NCBI GenBank assembly: GCA_019321725.1
Contig: CM033108.1
Span: forward strand, 11,240,060 to 11,304,059
Origin: Paulownia fortunei
Taxonomy: Eukaryota; Streptophyta; Magnoliopsida; Lamiales; Paulowniaceae
Length of the DNA stretch: 64,000 bases
Reading direction: 5' to 3'
Of this stretch, positions 22,116 to 35,500 are shown piece by piece (the stretch's first letter is position 1; each line of letters begins with the position of its first letter). The notes beneath the pieces were generated by a model. That model did not search any database, was not told the origin of the DNA, and was given only the letters and a program-made list of their open reading frames with translations. The position numbers and the translations under genes are program-made.

Positions 22116-24099
22116 ATACTATAATTTTGGAAAATAAATTTTCATTAAAAAATTAAACATTATTTGTGAATGCTAGAAAAAATAAAAAAATAAAGAGCAT
22201 TCAAGGCTAATTATATTTTTTTGGAATATAGATTATCTTCATAATAAACTGTATAAACCTTATCAAATTTTCACCATGAAAATTGCAAACGTTTAATTGT
22301 TCAATTGATTTGGCGCTAAGTATAATTAGCACCAGATGGTGTGCAACAATTTCTTTATCCTCTTACGTGATAAAGGACTAATATTTTGTGAGTACAAAAG
22401 TAAAAATTCTCAAATTAAAACATATCTTCATCAGGTTGTGTAAAATAAATTAGAATTCAACTTATATATATGGCAAAGAAAGGAGTTTTGGTAATATCTT
22501 GTTCGTGTTATAATTAAATACATATCCACAAGTTCTACCGAAATAATATGTTATATTTCCGCTTAGCTCAAAGAATTATTTTACAAAAAGTATATGTCAA
22601 AACTAAACATAAAAAATATTTTTACAAACTTTACGGTGAAAAATGGAATCACCCAACTGAATCATCATGTTAAATCATTCAAGGAGTTGAATACTAAATT
22701 CGATATGTGTCCTAAATCTATAGTGATGAGAGCGAAGGGGTTAATGTCTTCTACAATCAAATAACCTTAAATATTGTAATAAATAAAAAAAAATAATATA
22801 GATCGGACCGAGATAATCACGATAAAATAATCTTTTAATTATTGAGGCATAAAAATACATTAGAAAAAGTGTAAAAAAACTAAATCAAGCAAGGGTCCAT
22901 CTGCTTATATCCACTGAGCAAAATCAAGCAAATCCATCTCCATAGTTAATTCTTAAAAAAATTACATTTTTCATTTTATAAGTTGACCCCATTTCACTTT
23001 TAATCCCTTAAGTAGTCACAGTGATAAATTTTCCTATATGTTTCAAATGTTGGTACATGATATCCTTTTATCCCAAAGCTTGAAACTTTTTCAAACTGCT
23101 TTAGTAAAATGCAGGAATAATGAATTATTACCCTCCATTCTTTAGACATGCAACTACTCTTAAGGACTGAGTTTAACTACACGAGAAATGCCCAAAGTTT
23201 ATAATATAAATTAAAGCAGTTGTTTGTATTAGCATTCCATTTATGGTTGTACAACATGAGTAACAACTCACTAAACAAAATAAATATGCATTTCACAAAA
23301 ATGTTAGAATAGAATTACGCAATTTAGAAACAAATTGGAATAGAATATGGTTTCCACCCTTGAGTGGAACCAAACAATAAGGAGTCTTAGCACACTTTAG
23401 TAGTTAATGGCAAAACAATTAGAATGTGCGTTCACCTTCTCATTTTGGGCAATAGTCCATGCTTTGTCCCTTCTCCCGCAATTAATTGATAATCTGACAG
23501 GTAAATTCACTTTGTTCCATAACAAAGGGACACTATGAATAGGGCAAATATGTGTACATAGCAGACACACTATAAAGTTTTTGTTACATCATAAGTAATA
23601 TGTTACTATTCTCAATTTTTTGTGATGAGTGTATACCTATTATGATAGTGATAAGGATGCTAGAGTTCTTAAAAGTATTTGTCATAACTAGCACATCTGT
23701 AAATAGACTTTATTTTGCTTCACTTTTGATCGTAACCTTTATTGGCTATAGGATATGTTAGATTCAAATATGTCAAAGCTCGGAATTTGATTTTATACAT
23801 GGAAAAAAAAAATTATTTCTTCAATTTGGCCTACTTAGACTTTTGGTCGTCTTCATTTTAAAAAAGTAAATTTTGTCCTTTAAGTTGAATAAAGTCAAAC
23901 ATTTAGGACATTCACCACCTATTGCTGGTAAAAATGAATGGTTATGCTGACTTGGCACTAAATTTTGGAAAAAAATCAATTTTGAAGGAAAAATCGCCTA
24001 GTGATAGCTGGGGTGGAGCTTGGGAGGGAAAAAAAATGGCTAACTTGACATTTAGGGCATATGTGACACATTCAAGTGTTCAATTTTTTTGCTCCTCCA

Positions 24100-24480
24100 A
24101 TTTTTATGTCCTATTTTTTTAATTTACCTTTTTTCTCATTTATTCCTCTTTTTTTTCCTTTCTACTTCTTCTTCCCACCCACCGCTGCCTCCTAACCATC
24201 GCCATCAACTCCTTCTCCTCCTTCTTTCTTCTTTTGTCTTCTTCCACCCACTACTTACCTACCCACAACTGACCGTCCATAACCGCCACTTGTTCCACCC
24301 ACCCACTGCTGCACTGACTTATTCTTCTTTCTTCTTTCTTCTTTTTCTCATTCTTCTTTCTTCTTTCTTCTTCTTCCACCCACCACCTACCCATCTACTG
24401 TCGCCCGCCCACATCAGCCACCCTGTTCCTTCTTCTTCCTCTTCCTCCTCCTCCTCCTCCACCTACCACCTACCCATCCT
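24100..24480. repeat. Pyrimidine-rich low-complexity tract
   Basis: Dense TTC/TTCC/CCT runs with repeated CCACCCACC, followed by an (AT)n tract at about 24487-24540. The equivalent at 30180-30440 ends copy 2. It produces spurious Ser/Pro/Phe-rich and Arg/Lys-rich reading frames. Confidence 0.8.
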
Positions 24481-24647
24481 ACTACGCATATATATAGAGA
24501 TGTATATATGTATATATATACACATATATACAGATGTATATTCTGTTTCTTGTAACATACATGTTCTTGGATTTTTTCCACTGCTGCCGCTGATCTTTTC
24601 TTGCGCAAATTGTTTTCATCCAAAAAATGGTTCTCCCCTCAAGATCC

Positions 24648-25165
24648 TCAGTTAGAAAGTCGTGAAATAGGTTGTTGCCCATATTTCTCCTTGGATAATC
24701 TTGTGATCCTACAAGTCACATAGTCCTTGTATTTCGGCTCACAATTCAAAGAAATGCCAGCAAGTGAATACTCGTGTATAATCCAGCGATCCCGTTGCCT
24801 TGTGTCATCACTAGGTCTCTTCTTGGCCCGGAAAGTTAACATTTTCATAAAGCCGATTAATTGTTCGGACTCATTGTATATTTTTCTTGCACCAGTTTGG
24901 CCGTCCATTGTACCACAGCCAACCTTTCTTGCAATCTGAGTCTTCCCATTAGTCTTTGACAACCTCATAAAAACATAGATAACTTTCTTTATGTGCTCGA
25001 ATTCCTTTTCCTCTCGATTCACTGAAGCATGCCAATGAGAGTCACCAACGTCGCCCAAAACATCCCATGGATCTGCATTTTCACCATAAAGATCTTTCTC
25101 CAGCAACTGATTCTAAGGCAGTGGCAACCCCAACTCCTTTCCCAAGAGGTATTTCTCGAGACTCT
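24648..25165 (-). pseudogene. NAC-domain transcription factor gene fragment
   Basis: The open part (24648-25106) reads as NAC subdomains B to E in order: EKDLYGENADPWDVL, EFEHIKKVIYVF, the ARKVGCGTMDGQTG block (a Met where the conserved Trp is expected), GFMKMLTFRAKK, WIIHEYSL and KDYVTCRITRL. NAC proteins are plant-specific DNA-binding regulators in the nucleus. Reading upstream in the same frame to about 25160 shows LEKYLLGKELGLPLP broken by a TAG at 25113-25115, with more stops beyond. The N-terminal PPGFRFxPTDEEL subdomain is not found. There is no activation region after the domain. It appears to be a decayed, N-terminally broken copy lying between the two direct-repeat copies. Family call firm; an undetected intron cannot be fully excluded. 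Confidence 0.78.
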
Positions 25166-25239
25166 ATTCTCTCTACTCTCTTCTCTGATTCTTAGAGCTT
25201 CTTTGGTTGTAAAAAAAATTCTGAAAAGCAAAAGGTCCT

Positions 25240-26439
25240 ATGTTCTGTGATTCTTAGAATTTAAAGCAGCGCATAATTCAATAAACGATAGTCTCCACGC
25301 GGCATTTTCCGAACATGACACGCTTTATAGTCCGAGTTTCCCGACATGGATAGAGTTCCTACAATGTTTTAACACTTTAACGTTCCAAAATATAACAGTC
25401 TCCTCATGAACGAAGTAATTGTTCTTGGATCCAATTAACTTTGTTTTTTCTGCCACATTATCCGATTTCTTAACTGAATATTTATTTCTTGGATAGACAG
25501 ATTGTTTTATTGCGATGTTGTTTTCTTCCCGCAACTAACTAAGCTTGTAGAAAATCCTCCTTTGTTCATTTTTATTTTTAACCTTTTTATTAGTTTTTTA
25601 AGCTTAAAAACAGTACTTATCTTAATAGTTTAATACTATCAACACTGCCAATCAAAAATCCAGTATATTATGAATTCTTATTAAAAGTTATGGTCAAAAA
25701 ATTAGCTAAAAAATTTTAAAACAGATAATGTATAGATTCATAGAGTATGAATAAAATACATATACAAAATAATTATTTTAGAAGTAAAAATATGAATTAT
25801 TTTGGCATTATTTTTATATCAAGAATTATTTTATATGTGCCACAATATTATGTAATTATAATACAGAGCTAATTATCTAATTGTAACAATTGAAATTTCC
25901 TAAATTATTAACACTTTCAGTTTTTAATTGTATGATATTCAATTAATAGTTATAATTAATTCTGATTTAATTTTAAAATTTTAAATAAATATAATAAATG
26001 TTTGTTAAAATAAAATACTATTCATCATGCATAGTATGAAATCTGTATAATATGTGCACTCAATATTTACTTTTAAAATATTAATATTATTTGTTAAGTT
26101 TAGAATGTGAATAAAAAATGAAAGTATTTTACTATGTAATCTATATAAATATAATACGAGATTTTACAAACAAAGTACTTTAGTCACTGGGATATTGCTA
26201 TTTATAATTCGTGCGTATGTAATTTGAAAGTTTTTTTTTTGCCCCCACAATTTTAGAAGATTGGACCATTGGTTGTATTTTATCTTTTTTTAAGAAATAA
26301 GCACGAGACAACACATGATTTTAGTTTTGGTCAATGATTGATAAATTCCATTTTTCATATGATTGATTGACAAAAGAAATATCCAACTAGTATAAGTAAA
26401 ATAATTGCAAAAATATTCCAATAGTTTGTGTATGTACGT
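25240..26439. other. AT-rich intergenic stretch
   Basis: About 1.2 kb of very AT-rich sequence upstream of the NAC fragment, up to the start of repeat copy 2. No coding, RNA or element signal was recognised. Confidence 0.5.
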
Positions 26440-29400
26440 ACTAGGTTTGGTTACTTGCTTTACTTAAACCATTATTTTTTTGTATTTTTGAAATTATCTA
26501 CTTTTCTAAATCTTAAATAAATACTTTTCAAATGTGATTCATCAATTTTTCGTTGTTGTTACAGTACTTTATTTTTTACTTTATAATATTACAGGAAAAA
26601 AGATATTATTGTAAGAATGTCTAGGATATAACATCTAGGATAAATGTATAAACTTACATCTAAAAATATTTTGGAAACGTGGTCAACATGAAAGTTGTAG
26701 CTTTTTTGTTAGTTTCATGCTCTAACTTGATTCACCTAATTCCAACCACTAGGAAAAAAGTTATGCTTGATCTAAGGAGATGTGTTAGTATAGATAAATC
26801 CCTTCCAATGCACACATATTTGGACAGATTTTCTGCATTTATCAAGGCTGAATTGGACTAAACTTCCAACAATAAAGTTGTATTTCTATATCTGGCTTTC
26901 AAATGAAGTCCTTCAGGTTTATTGGGCTTTTGAGTATGGAGTTATGCCCAAATATAAATACTTCGCAAGTCTAAAAACATACTTATTTTGAATTTAATGA
27001 AAGCCCAACATTCACTTACAAAGTCCAAGTGATTTCTTGCATATATTTTGATCTACACATGATTGGACACATGATATTGTGATGTTTATTTGATCCAATA
27101 AAATGTTATCTCCTAATTTACTAACGAAATATGTTGTCTTATTTGGTTTCATTTTTGCTCCTTTTAATCTCTTCTTATCTATTGATTCCCAAATTCCTAT
27201 GAAACACAAAATATTAATAAAAACAAAGCAAAAAAAATATAAAGGAATTGATATAAAAATATATAGAAATATGCACTTATAAAATTCCCCTACTTAACCC
27301 TTTCTCGTCCTTGAGCGAACCTAAAATAAAACTTTTACTAATCCACTTTAGTAGGAAATCATGATTGCATTTAGCAAATGCAATTGGCCTTTAAATCCCT
27401 AGGTGGCTTATAGAGGATGAGTTACAGTTTTTTGAGGACTTTCAGTGGTGATACCCACAAACGTCTATGATAAGTAAGTTCCAACCATTAATATCAAGAA
27501 ACAACAATGTAATATGGAAATAAAATCAAACAAATGTTGAATCTAACATTTAGTCACTCAAAAACCAATACATTTCCATAATAATCATATTCAAGTGTAT
27601 GTGTGAATAGTTAATGTCAATGGTGATGAAACTATGCATGCTTCAAATTAAGTGTATTCCTATAGAACCTCACAAAAACCATCACCCAGTCTCTTATGGA
27701 AGAGTTAAATACCATAGGCTCCTCATTTGGTACAAACCTCCACTACACCGAAGGCATCACGTGAAATCAAAAGGTTTTCAGTAAAGGTTGTAATAATTTG
27801 GAGCATAGGCATGTCAATAATTCCATAAAGAACAACTTAATACTATTAGTTTGAGCCCATGCCCTCATGTAATGCAGATCATCTACACTCTTTAGCTACC
27901 TTATATTCTACTAAGACCATAACTATTTTTTCTGTTTCCATTGCAACTCTTGAAAAGAACTATGTCAGCAATTTTAGCCCTAAATGTGACGTTGTCAATC
28001 AATCAACATCCAATAAAGACATAATACTCTATCCACCCGATAAATTTTGAATTAATGTGAAGTTTCAAATTATAGTTAGAGAAATTGAAATTTTATCGTA
28101 TGAAATCATTACCTTTAGTTATACTGTAATTTTGGAAATAAATTATCATTCAAAAATTGAACATTATTTGTGAACGCAAGAAAAAATAATAAAAAGAGCA
28201 TTCAGTTGTTGATAGAAAAAGTATTAATAAAACTCATTACATTTTTTGGAATACATGTTATGCTCATAATAAAGTATATAAATTTTATCAAATGTCAACC
28301 ATGAAAATTGCAAAAGTTTAAGTCTTCAACTAATTTGAAGCTAAGTATAATTAGCATGCAGATACAGTGTAGCAATTTCTTTACCTTCTTACGTGACAAA
28401 GGACTAATATTTTGTGAGTACAAAAGTACACATTCTCAAATTAAAACATAATTGTTATCTTCATCAGGTTGTTTAAAAAAATAAGTAAAAGAAATTAGAA
28501 TTCAACTTATTTATATGGTAAATAAAGGAGTTTTAGTAATAATTTGTTTGTGTTATAATTAAATACATATCCACAAATTCTACCAGAATAATATGTTATA
28601 TTCCCTCTTAGCTCAAACAATTATTTTACAAAAACTATAAGTGGGAACTAAACTAAAAAAAATATTCTTATAAACTTTACGATGAAAAAATGAATCACGC
28701 AACTGAATCATCATGTTAAATCATTCAAGGAGCTAAATACTAAACTAGATGTGTATCCTAAATTCATAGTGATGAGACAAAGAGGTTAACATCTTCCACA
28801 ACTAAATCACTTTAACTATTACAATAAATAATAAATAAAATAACAACAATATAAACCAGACCATAATAAACATGATAAAATAAACTTTTTATTGTTGGGG
28901 TACAATGTTGGGGTACAATAATACATCAAAATAAGTGTAAAAAACCCAAATCAAGAAAGGGTCCATCTCCATGTATCCTCCAAGCGAAATCAAGCAAATC
29001 CATCTCCATAGTTAATTATTGAAAATTTTGCATTTTTCATTCTATGTGTTAACCCCATTTTACTTAATTCTTTAAGTAGTCTCACTGATAAATTTGTCCT
29101 ATATGTTTCAACTGTTTGCAAATTATATCCTTTTATCCCAAAGCTTGAGACTTTTTCAAACAACTTTAGTAAAATGTAGGAATAAATCATTATTTGGAAT
29201 AGATTGGACATGCAACTACATGATTAGATATGCAACTACACGATTGGAATAGATTTCACATGCAACTACTCTTAAGGATTGAGTTTAACTACATGAAAAT
29301 GCCCAAATCTGTTTAAAATATAAATTAAAGTAGTTGTTTGTATTAACATTCTATTTATGGTTGTACAATATGAGTAACAATTTGCTAAACAAAGTAAATA

Positions 29401-30425
29401 TGCATTTCATAAAAATGTTAGAACATAATTTTGCAATTTAGAAACAAATTGGAATATAATATGATTTCCACCCTTGAATAGAACCAGAACAATAACAAGT
29501 CTGAGCAGACTTTGATAGTTAATGGTTGAACAATTAGAATGTGTGGCTCTCTCATTTTGGACAATAACCAATGTTTCATCCCTTCTCCCTTAATTAATTG
29601 ATAATATGATAGGATAAGTTCACTTTGTACCAAAATAAGAGGACACTATGAATAGGGTAAATATGCTACAAAGTTTTTGTTACATCATAAGTAACAAGTG
29701 ACTATTCTAATTTTTGTTGTTGTTTACCTATTATAACATTGATAAGGGCGTCAAAGTTCTCGTCATAGCTAGCATATCTGTCCATAGACTTTCTTTTGCT
29801 TAAATCTTTGATCGTAGCCTTTATTGGTTACAAGATATGTTAGATTCAAATGTGTCAATCAGTCAAGTTGAAATCTGATTTTATTCAAGCCAAAATTATT
29901 TTTTTTTGTCATTCTTTAAATTGAGCTACTCAAGACTTTTGGTCCTCTTTAGTTTAAAAAATTAAATTTTATCCTTTAAGTGGAATAAATTGAAACATTT
30001 AGGACATCCACCAACTACTGCAAGTAAAAATGATCGGTTGTGCTGACTTGGCATTCAATTTTGAAAAAAAATAGTTTTGAAATGGAAAATTACCTAGTAG
30101 CAACATAGGTGGTGCTTGGGAGGGGAAAAAATAAGGCTAGGTTGGCGTTTAGGGCATATGTGAGTGTGAAAAAAAAAATCCTCATCTAATTATTATTTTC
30201 TTTTTTTATTATTCTCTTTTTTTCTCATTTTTTCCTTTTTTTCTTTCTCTTCTTTCTCTTCTTTTTCTTCTTCTTTCTTCACCTACTTCCACCCACCCAC
30301 CGCTATCCCCCAACCATTGCCGCCAACTCATTCTCATTCTCTTTCTTCTTTTTTTTCTTTTTCTTCTTCTTCTTTTACCCACACGCCGCCGCCTCGCCCA
30401 CTGCGCATATATATATACATACATA
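26440..30425. repeat. Diverged direct repeat, copy 2
   Basis: Second copy of the unit at 20989-24530, starting ACTAGGT and ending in a pyrimidine tract and (AT)n. It carries an Athila fragment (about 26675-27790) that copy 1 lacks, and it lacks the ~580-bp insert of copy 1. A short local amplification of ATGCAACTAC occurs at 29205-29275. No gene is recognised; the frames listed by translation here are short and unsupported. Confidence 0.75.
26675..27790 (-). mobile_element. Athila LTR / 3'UTR fragment
   Basis: Reverse complement of the 3' end of the Athila family: 27282-27790 matches the last ~500 bp before the 3' LTR, including the purine tract (read here as AAAATTCCCCTACTTAA), and 26675-27281 matches the first ~600 bp of the LTR. 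The rest of the LTR and the coding part are missing. It interrupts repeat copy 2 after the CATCTAAAAATA segment. Confidence 0.8.
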
Positions 30426-30429
30426 TATA

Positions 30430-31200
30430 TATATATATAATAATTTTAGAAATATAATATTCAAAAATGGAAAAACAAAAGAAACATTGAAGAGAAGAAA
30501 TAGAAGAAATAAAATATGGCCACTTTTCAAAATGTTTTAAATTAGAGAAAAAATATTTTAATTAAAATATAGTGTTACTATAGAATTAACTATTTTCTAT
30601 TGTATTTTTTAAAGTTGAATTTTAATTATTTTGTTAATTTTAAATATGAAATTTATTAAAATTTAATAACTTATTTACAATAAGTATTTAAAATATTAAA
30701 TTTACACTACTTTTTTCTTACCATTTAATAATAATCACAAATATTATCTAAACTATTATTCTATATTATTTAATTAAATATTAAATTTAGATATAGTATA
30801 TTTTAATATTAAAATTACCTTTTTTATTTATTTAAAGTTTGAATTTAATTAATAATTTATAGTCTTCAAATATTAAATTTATTTAACATTTAAACAAATG
30901 TTAAACAAATCTCCTATCTAGCAAAATAAGCAAATCTCCTATGATTTATAAAATTTATGGCCATAGTTGGAATGAGTATTGGTTTTCTAAAGATGATATT
31001 GGTTGGTTACCCAACTCCATTCCAACTGACTCGAACTTATGACCAATTAGGTCGTAGGTGCTAGGATCATCTTTTTTTAGTTAAATACCGCTTGTGCTTA
31101 GACGAGGGATTTGACGTTGACCCCTACACTTTTATTATTAAAAATCCAAAGAAAATGTTCACAAATAAAATGCAAGAAATAAGGAGTACTTACTCCCTTG
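30430..31200. other. AT-rich intergenic stretch
   Basis: About 770 bp, mostly A and T with long TTAAATATT-like strings. Nothing coding or structured was recognised. Confidence 0.5.
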
Positions 31201-31208
31201 TACTTAAT

Positions 31209-31655
31209 TTAAAAGCATACAAATAAATTTGGAAGTACCACATCCATTATATGTGACCAAAATTCAAAAGGAGAGATTATAATAAATCTAGAGAACCTAA
31301 CTACAACCAGCAGCCTCCTTATATCTTTAATGAAATCTAAAGCACAACATTTGCAATTTATCCATCTCAAGAATGCCATATAGTTCTTTGGGTATTTCCG
31401 ATGATAGCTAATGTCTAGAATTCCCACTAAAACAAGCATGATTTGCAAGTAAATCCGCTGCTTTGTTACCTTCACGAAATATATGAGTGAATAGAAGTTT
31501 TATAAAATCCATGTGTAAAAAGTCCTTTGAAAGTAACGGCCGAAGTGTCCAATGACCCCTACTCCAATTACGTATGAGCTGAAGTATAGTTTATGCATCC
31601 TTTCAACCCACACTCGCTTAATTCTAGCTTCATAGCACCAAGTTAATCCACATAC
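31209..31655 (-). pseudogene. LINE-type RNase H domain remnant
   Basis: On the minus strand, HIFREGNKAADLLANHAC (about 31439-31495) is the signature end of the RNase H-like domain found in plant LINE polyproteins and related RVT_3 proteins. Upstream pieces (RIKRVWVE and HWTLRPLL-like strings) lie in different frames, so the domain is frameshifted. It is cut at 31655 by the Copia LTR. It may come from a LINE or from a solitary RVT_3 gene fragment. Confidence 0.6.
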
Positions 31656-33868
31656 TGTTAGGTTCGCTATAATCACAGGGGTATACGCATTTGAAAATTA
31701 ATTTTTTTATCAAATATAAATTTAACCCCTTTGATTCGAAAGCAATTTTAACGCTCGCACTTATTCAAGTGAATATATAAATAAATATAAAATCAAATTA
31801 TACCTTTCGTGCACTCCGGTTGTTATAGGGAATGAAGCAATCAATTGCTTATCCTGGACTATCATAACTCGCAGGGATCCAAGTGTCTTCCCTCTATCAG
31901 GTCCACAATACGGAAGAGCAACACCAATCAAAAGGATTCGCTAGTATTCTTTTAATTATTTACTAATCTAGAATCGGAGTAAATTTTCAAGAACAATAAA
32001 GATTGATTCTTTAAGTTCTTGAAACAATAATATGAAGAGAATAACAAAAAACTGATTTTTTTTTCTTTCTTTTCTTTTATTGGAGAGTAAAAATAGATGA
32101 CTTTAAACAAAATAATTTTTGCTCAAAATTCTTTTTTGAATTATGTAATTTTCATCCATCATATATATAAGGCTGAAAATTTTAATCCCTTTCCAACTCT
32201 TGAAATTTTTTTCAATTTTAAACTACTTCAAAACTTATTTTTGAATGATTCCAAATCTTCAAAAAACTCTTCTTTTTTCTCTCTCCTATTGTATGTGGAC
32301 TAATTTGAGACTACATTAATTATCAAAATTATCTACATACATCGTTGATATTAATTTGAACTCTTCAAATAATATCAAGATAGATATATATCATATATAT
32401 ATACTATAATTATTTATACATAAATTAGATCATAGTGGCCGATTTTATCCCATAAAATTGGTCACTATATGTATTTATCTATAAATATGTTAATTAAATA
32501 AATTATATTTATTTAATTTATTCTATTCATATTTTAGTGGGCTTCTTAAGTGATCCACATTAATTTTGGAGTTGGACTTAAAAATCCACAAATCAATCCA
32601 CTTGATTTAATCCCAAATTAATCAATCTAATTGATTAATTATAATTTACTCCAATTGGGTTTCCTAATTAAATTAAGTCCAATTAAATAATCTAATTACT
32701 TAATTGAATAATTTAATTTAACCATTAAATTAAATAGAACCCTTAATTAATTAATTGATCAGTATTAATTAATTAATTTCCAACCATTAGATAAAATCTA
32801 AAATTAAAAATATTATTTTCCATAAAGATGTGTGACCCTCTTAGGTTCACTACTAAGCTAGTAGTGGGTTTGCAATATTTACAATTTATGAATATCAATT
32901 ATTCTAATTAATTAATCCGCTTGGAATCAACTCCTTAATTCCAAGAACCTCACTATCCATGAAAACACCTAGCAAGTAATCATGGCAAACTAGTCTTAGC
33001 TGAAATAGCGAGTAAACCTATTTCAATTGCGAGTACCATACACGTATGGTCCTTTCGACAGCTAATCTCCTAATTGAATCTAAGGCACGGATTATAAGTC
33101 GAAACCCTAAATGATTCAATAACTGTGATCCCATTTCAAGTTCTAATGATTCTTGATAAATCACAATTCATACTGCCTTGACCAAGGTCTTTAAATCACA
33201 AACTATAAAAACATAGGAGATTCCCTTGTTTAAAAAGTCAAGTGTCGAATTCTATGTTGGCCACTGACAAACCTCCATGCACACCAGTGCAACATTCAAC
33301 ATACCTTTTTTGTGATTGTCGAGCAATTAGAAGATATATCAAACTGTTGCAGGATGCACACAAGGCTACCATCGTGCCTCAAGTATGAGGACTAGTCGTG
33401 TACTATCGCAACATAGAAATTCTTGTTTCGACGGACAAAACTTCCAACTAAGAATTTCTTGCGGGCCATGTTCGGTGTACTTGTTCCCTAACAAGCACCC
33501 ACATACATGCACTTACGTCTCTACACTAATTCTAATAGAATGTGACATCCTCGTCTCACGAGCATACATCATATGTGCGAGTCTTACTGAGCTATTTGAT
33601 ATCCCATCTTAAAAAGCTCTCGACTCAAAACTTATTTAAGACTAAAGCTTTAGTGGCATGTTCCATGATCGCCATCATATGCGCGACCTTACCTCGTAGC
33701 TAAATTTGGTCTAAGGACTTTATCTAATGTGCAGAAATAAAAGATGCAAGACATAAGATAAAGAAAAAGCCTTTTTATTAATATGATTCCTAATAACATT
33801 ATCTTTACAAAAGCAAAAGAGTATAATACACCCAATCTAATTGAGGTGTTGGGCATCCTACTCTAACA
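31656..33868 (-). repeat. Copia 3' LTR, complete (2213 bp)
   Basis: Terminal bases form the short inverted repeat TGTTAG...CTAACA. The upper end adjoins the purine tract. It has only one unit of the 469-bp segment that is duplicated at 15279-16216. Its lower end sits in the LINE-like remnant, next to CATAC. The frames in this stretch are not genes. Confidence 0.88.
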
Positions 33869-33869
33869 A

Positions 33870-35500
33870 TCTCCCACTTGCGCTAGCTCTAATTACCCAT
33901 ATATCTAAGGCCCATCTTCTCAAGATGTCCGTTGAATATCTTATGTACTAAGGGCTTAGTAAGTGGGTATGCTATATTTTCTGTTGAGGCAACTCGATCC
34001 ACAATGACGTCGCCTCTATCAATGATCTCTCTAATCAAGTGATATTATCTCATTATGTGTTTGGATCTTTAATGAGATCTTGGCTCTTTTTCTTGCGCAA
34101 TGGCTCTATTATTATCATAGTAAATCATAACTGGATCAACAACGGATGGAATTACACCCAACCCTTGGATGAAGTTTCTAATCCAAATAGCTTCTTTTGC
34201 TGCATTTGATGCAGCAATATATTCAGCTTCAGTGGTAGAGTCTGCAGTCGTCTCTTGCTTGGAACTCTTCCAACTGACCGCACCACCATTCAGGGTGAAT
34301 ATATATCCGAACATGGACTTTGAGTCATCTATATCGGACTAAAAACTAGAGTCTGTATATCCCTCCAGTTTTAGTTCTCCATTGCTGTATATCATAAAGA
34401 TATCCTTAGTCCTTCTCAAGTACTTGAGGATCATCTTAACGACTTTCCAGCGTTCTTCCCCTAGATTGGACTGATATCTGCTCGTGACACTCAGAGCATG
34501 TGCTATATCAGGCCTTGTACATAACATTGCATACATTATGCTCCCTATTGCAGAAGCATAAGGTATGCGAGCCATCTTTTCTCTCTCTTCAGGTGTCTTG
34601 GGAGACATAACCTTAGAGAGTGAAACCCCATGACTCATAGGCAGGAATCCACTTTTGGATTCCTCCATGCTAAACCTTTTTAGCACTTTGTCTATGTACA
34701 TGCACTGTGATAGTCCGATCATCTTTTTGGATCTATCTATATAGATCTTTATCCCTAGGATAAAAGACGCATCTCCCAAGTCCTTCATAGAAAACTGATT
34801 AGATAATCAAATCCTCATTGACTGCAACATCCATAAACGTAGAGCAGAACAAATGTAACTACACTCCCACTAACCTTCTTGTAGATACATGGTTCATTCG
34901 GATTGTTATGAAAGTCAAATATTTTGATCATTTCATCAAACTGGATGTTCCAACTCCTCGAAGCTTGTTTGAGTCCATAAATAGATCTCTGGAGCTTACA
35001 AACCTTTTGCTCGCTCTCCCTGGAATGAAGCCTTCTAGCTGCTTCATATAGATCTCTTCCTTAATGTTTCCATTAAGGAAAGCGGTCTTCACATCCATTT
35101 GTCATATCTCATAGTCATAATATGCAAATATGGCCAATAGTATCCATATGGATTTAAGCATCGCTACTGGTGAAAAAGTTTCCTCATAATCAATTCCTTG
35201 CTTCTGAGTATAACCTTTTGCTACCAATCGTGCCTTATAGGTCGCTACCTCTCTATCTACTCCAAGTTTTCGCTTGTAGACCCATTTAAAACCAATGGGA
35301 ACAATTCCCTGTGGTGGGTCCACCAAAGTCCATACCTTGTTGGAGTACATAGAGTCCATTTCGGACTGCATAGCTTCTTGCCACTTCTCCAAGTCGATGT
35401 CAGACATCACCTCTCCATAGCTTCTTGGATCATTATCCAGGAAAAGTCCCTCTTCTTTGTTCTCTAACAACAAGTTGTACCTCTTAGGTACCATTGAGAC
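33870..35500 (-). pseudogene. Copia reverse transcriptase/RNase H, catalytic box deleted
   Basis: RNase H (34069-34314; [12 protein letters not shown], the [18 protein letters not shown] block) and reverse transcriptase (34339-35494; LGIKIYIDRSKK, KWVYKRKLGVDR, ARLVAKGYTQKQGIDYEETFSP) are readable. Near 34831-34845 the catalytic YVDD and following residues are missing: compared with 13804-13840, about 28 bp are deleted and the frame shifts. The purine tract lies at 33870-33882. Confidence 0.88.

Larger units (their letters stand above)
20989..24530. repeat. Diverged direct repeat, copy 1
   Basis: Matches 26440-30425 in the same orientation over almost its whole length, with substitutions and indels. 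Shared landmarks are ACTAGGT at the start, the segment near 21260/27795, the TTGATAATCTGACAGG region near 23490/29605, and the pyrimidine-rich end followed by an (AT)n tract. It looks like part of a tandem segmental duplication with a period near 5.45 kb. No coding sequence is recognised. Confidence 0.75.

Noticed and set aside
24089..24655. 188-codon plus-strand frame rich in Ser, Pro, Phe and Leu
   Set aside because: It lies in a low-complexity pyrimidine tract and overlaps the NAC remnant on the other strand; its composition comes from TTC/CCT repeats.
30209..30424. Arg/Lys-rich minus-strand frame of 71 codons
   Set aside because: It is the complement of the CT-rich tract ending repeat copy 2; no domain and pure low complexity.
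31020..31130. More G+C-balanced patch considered as a tRNA gene
   Set aside because: No A-box/B-box pair or cloverleaf could be drawn from the sequence.
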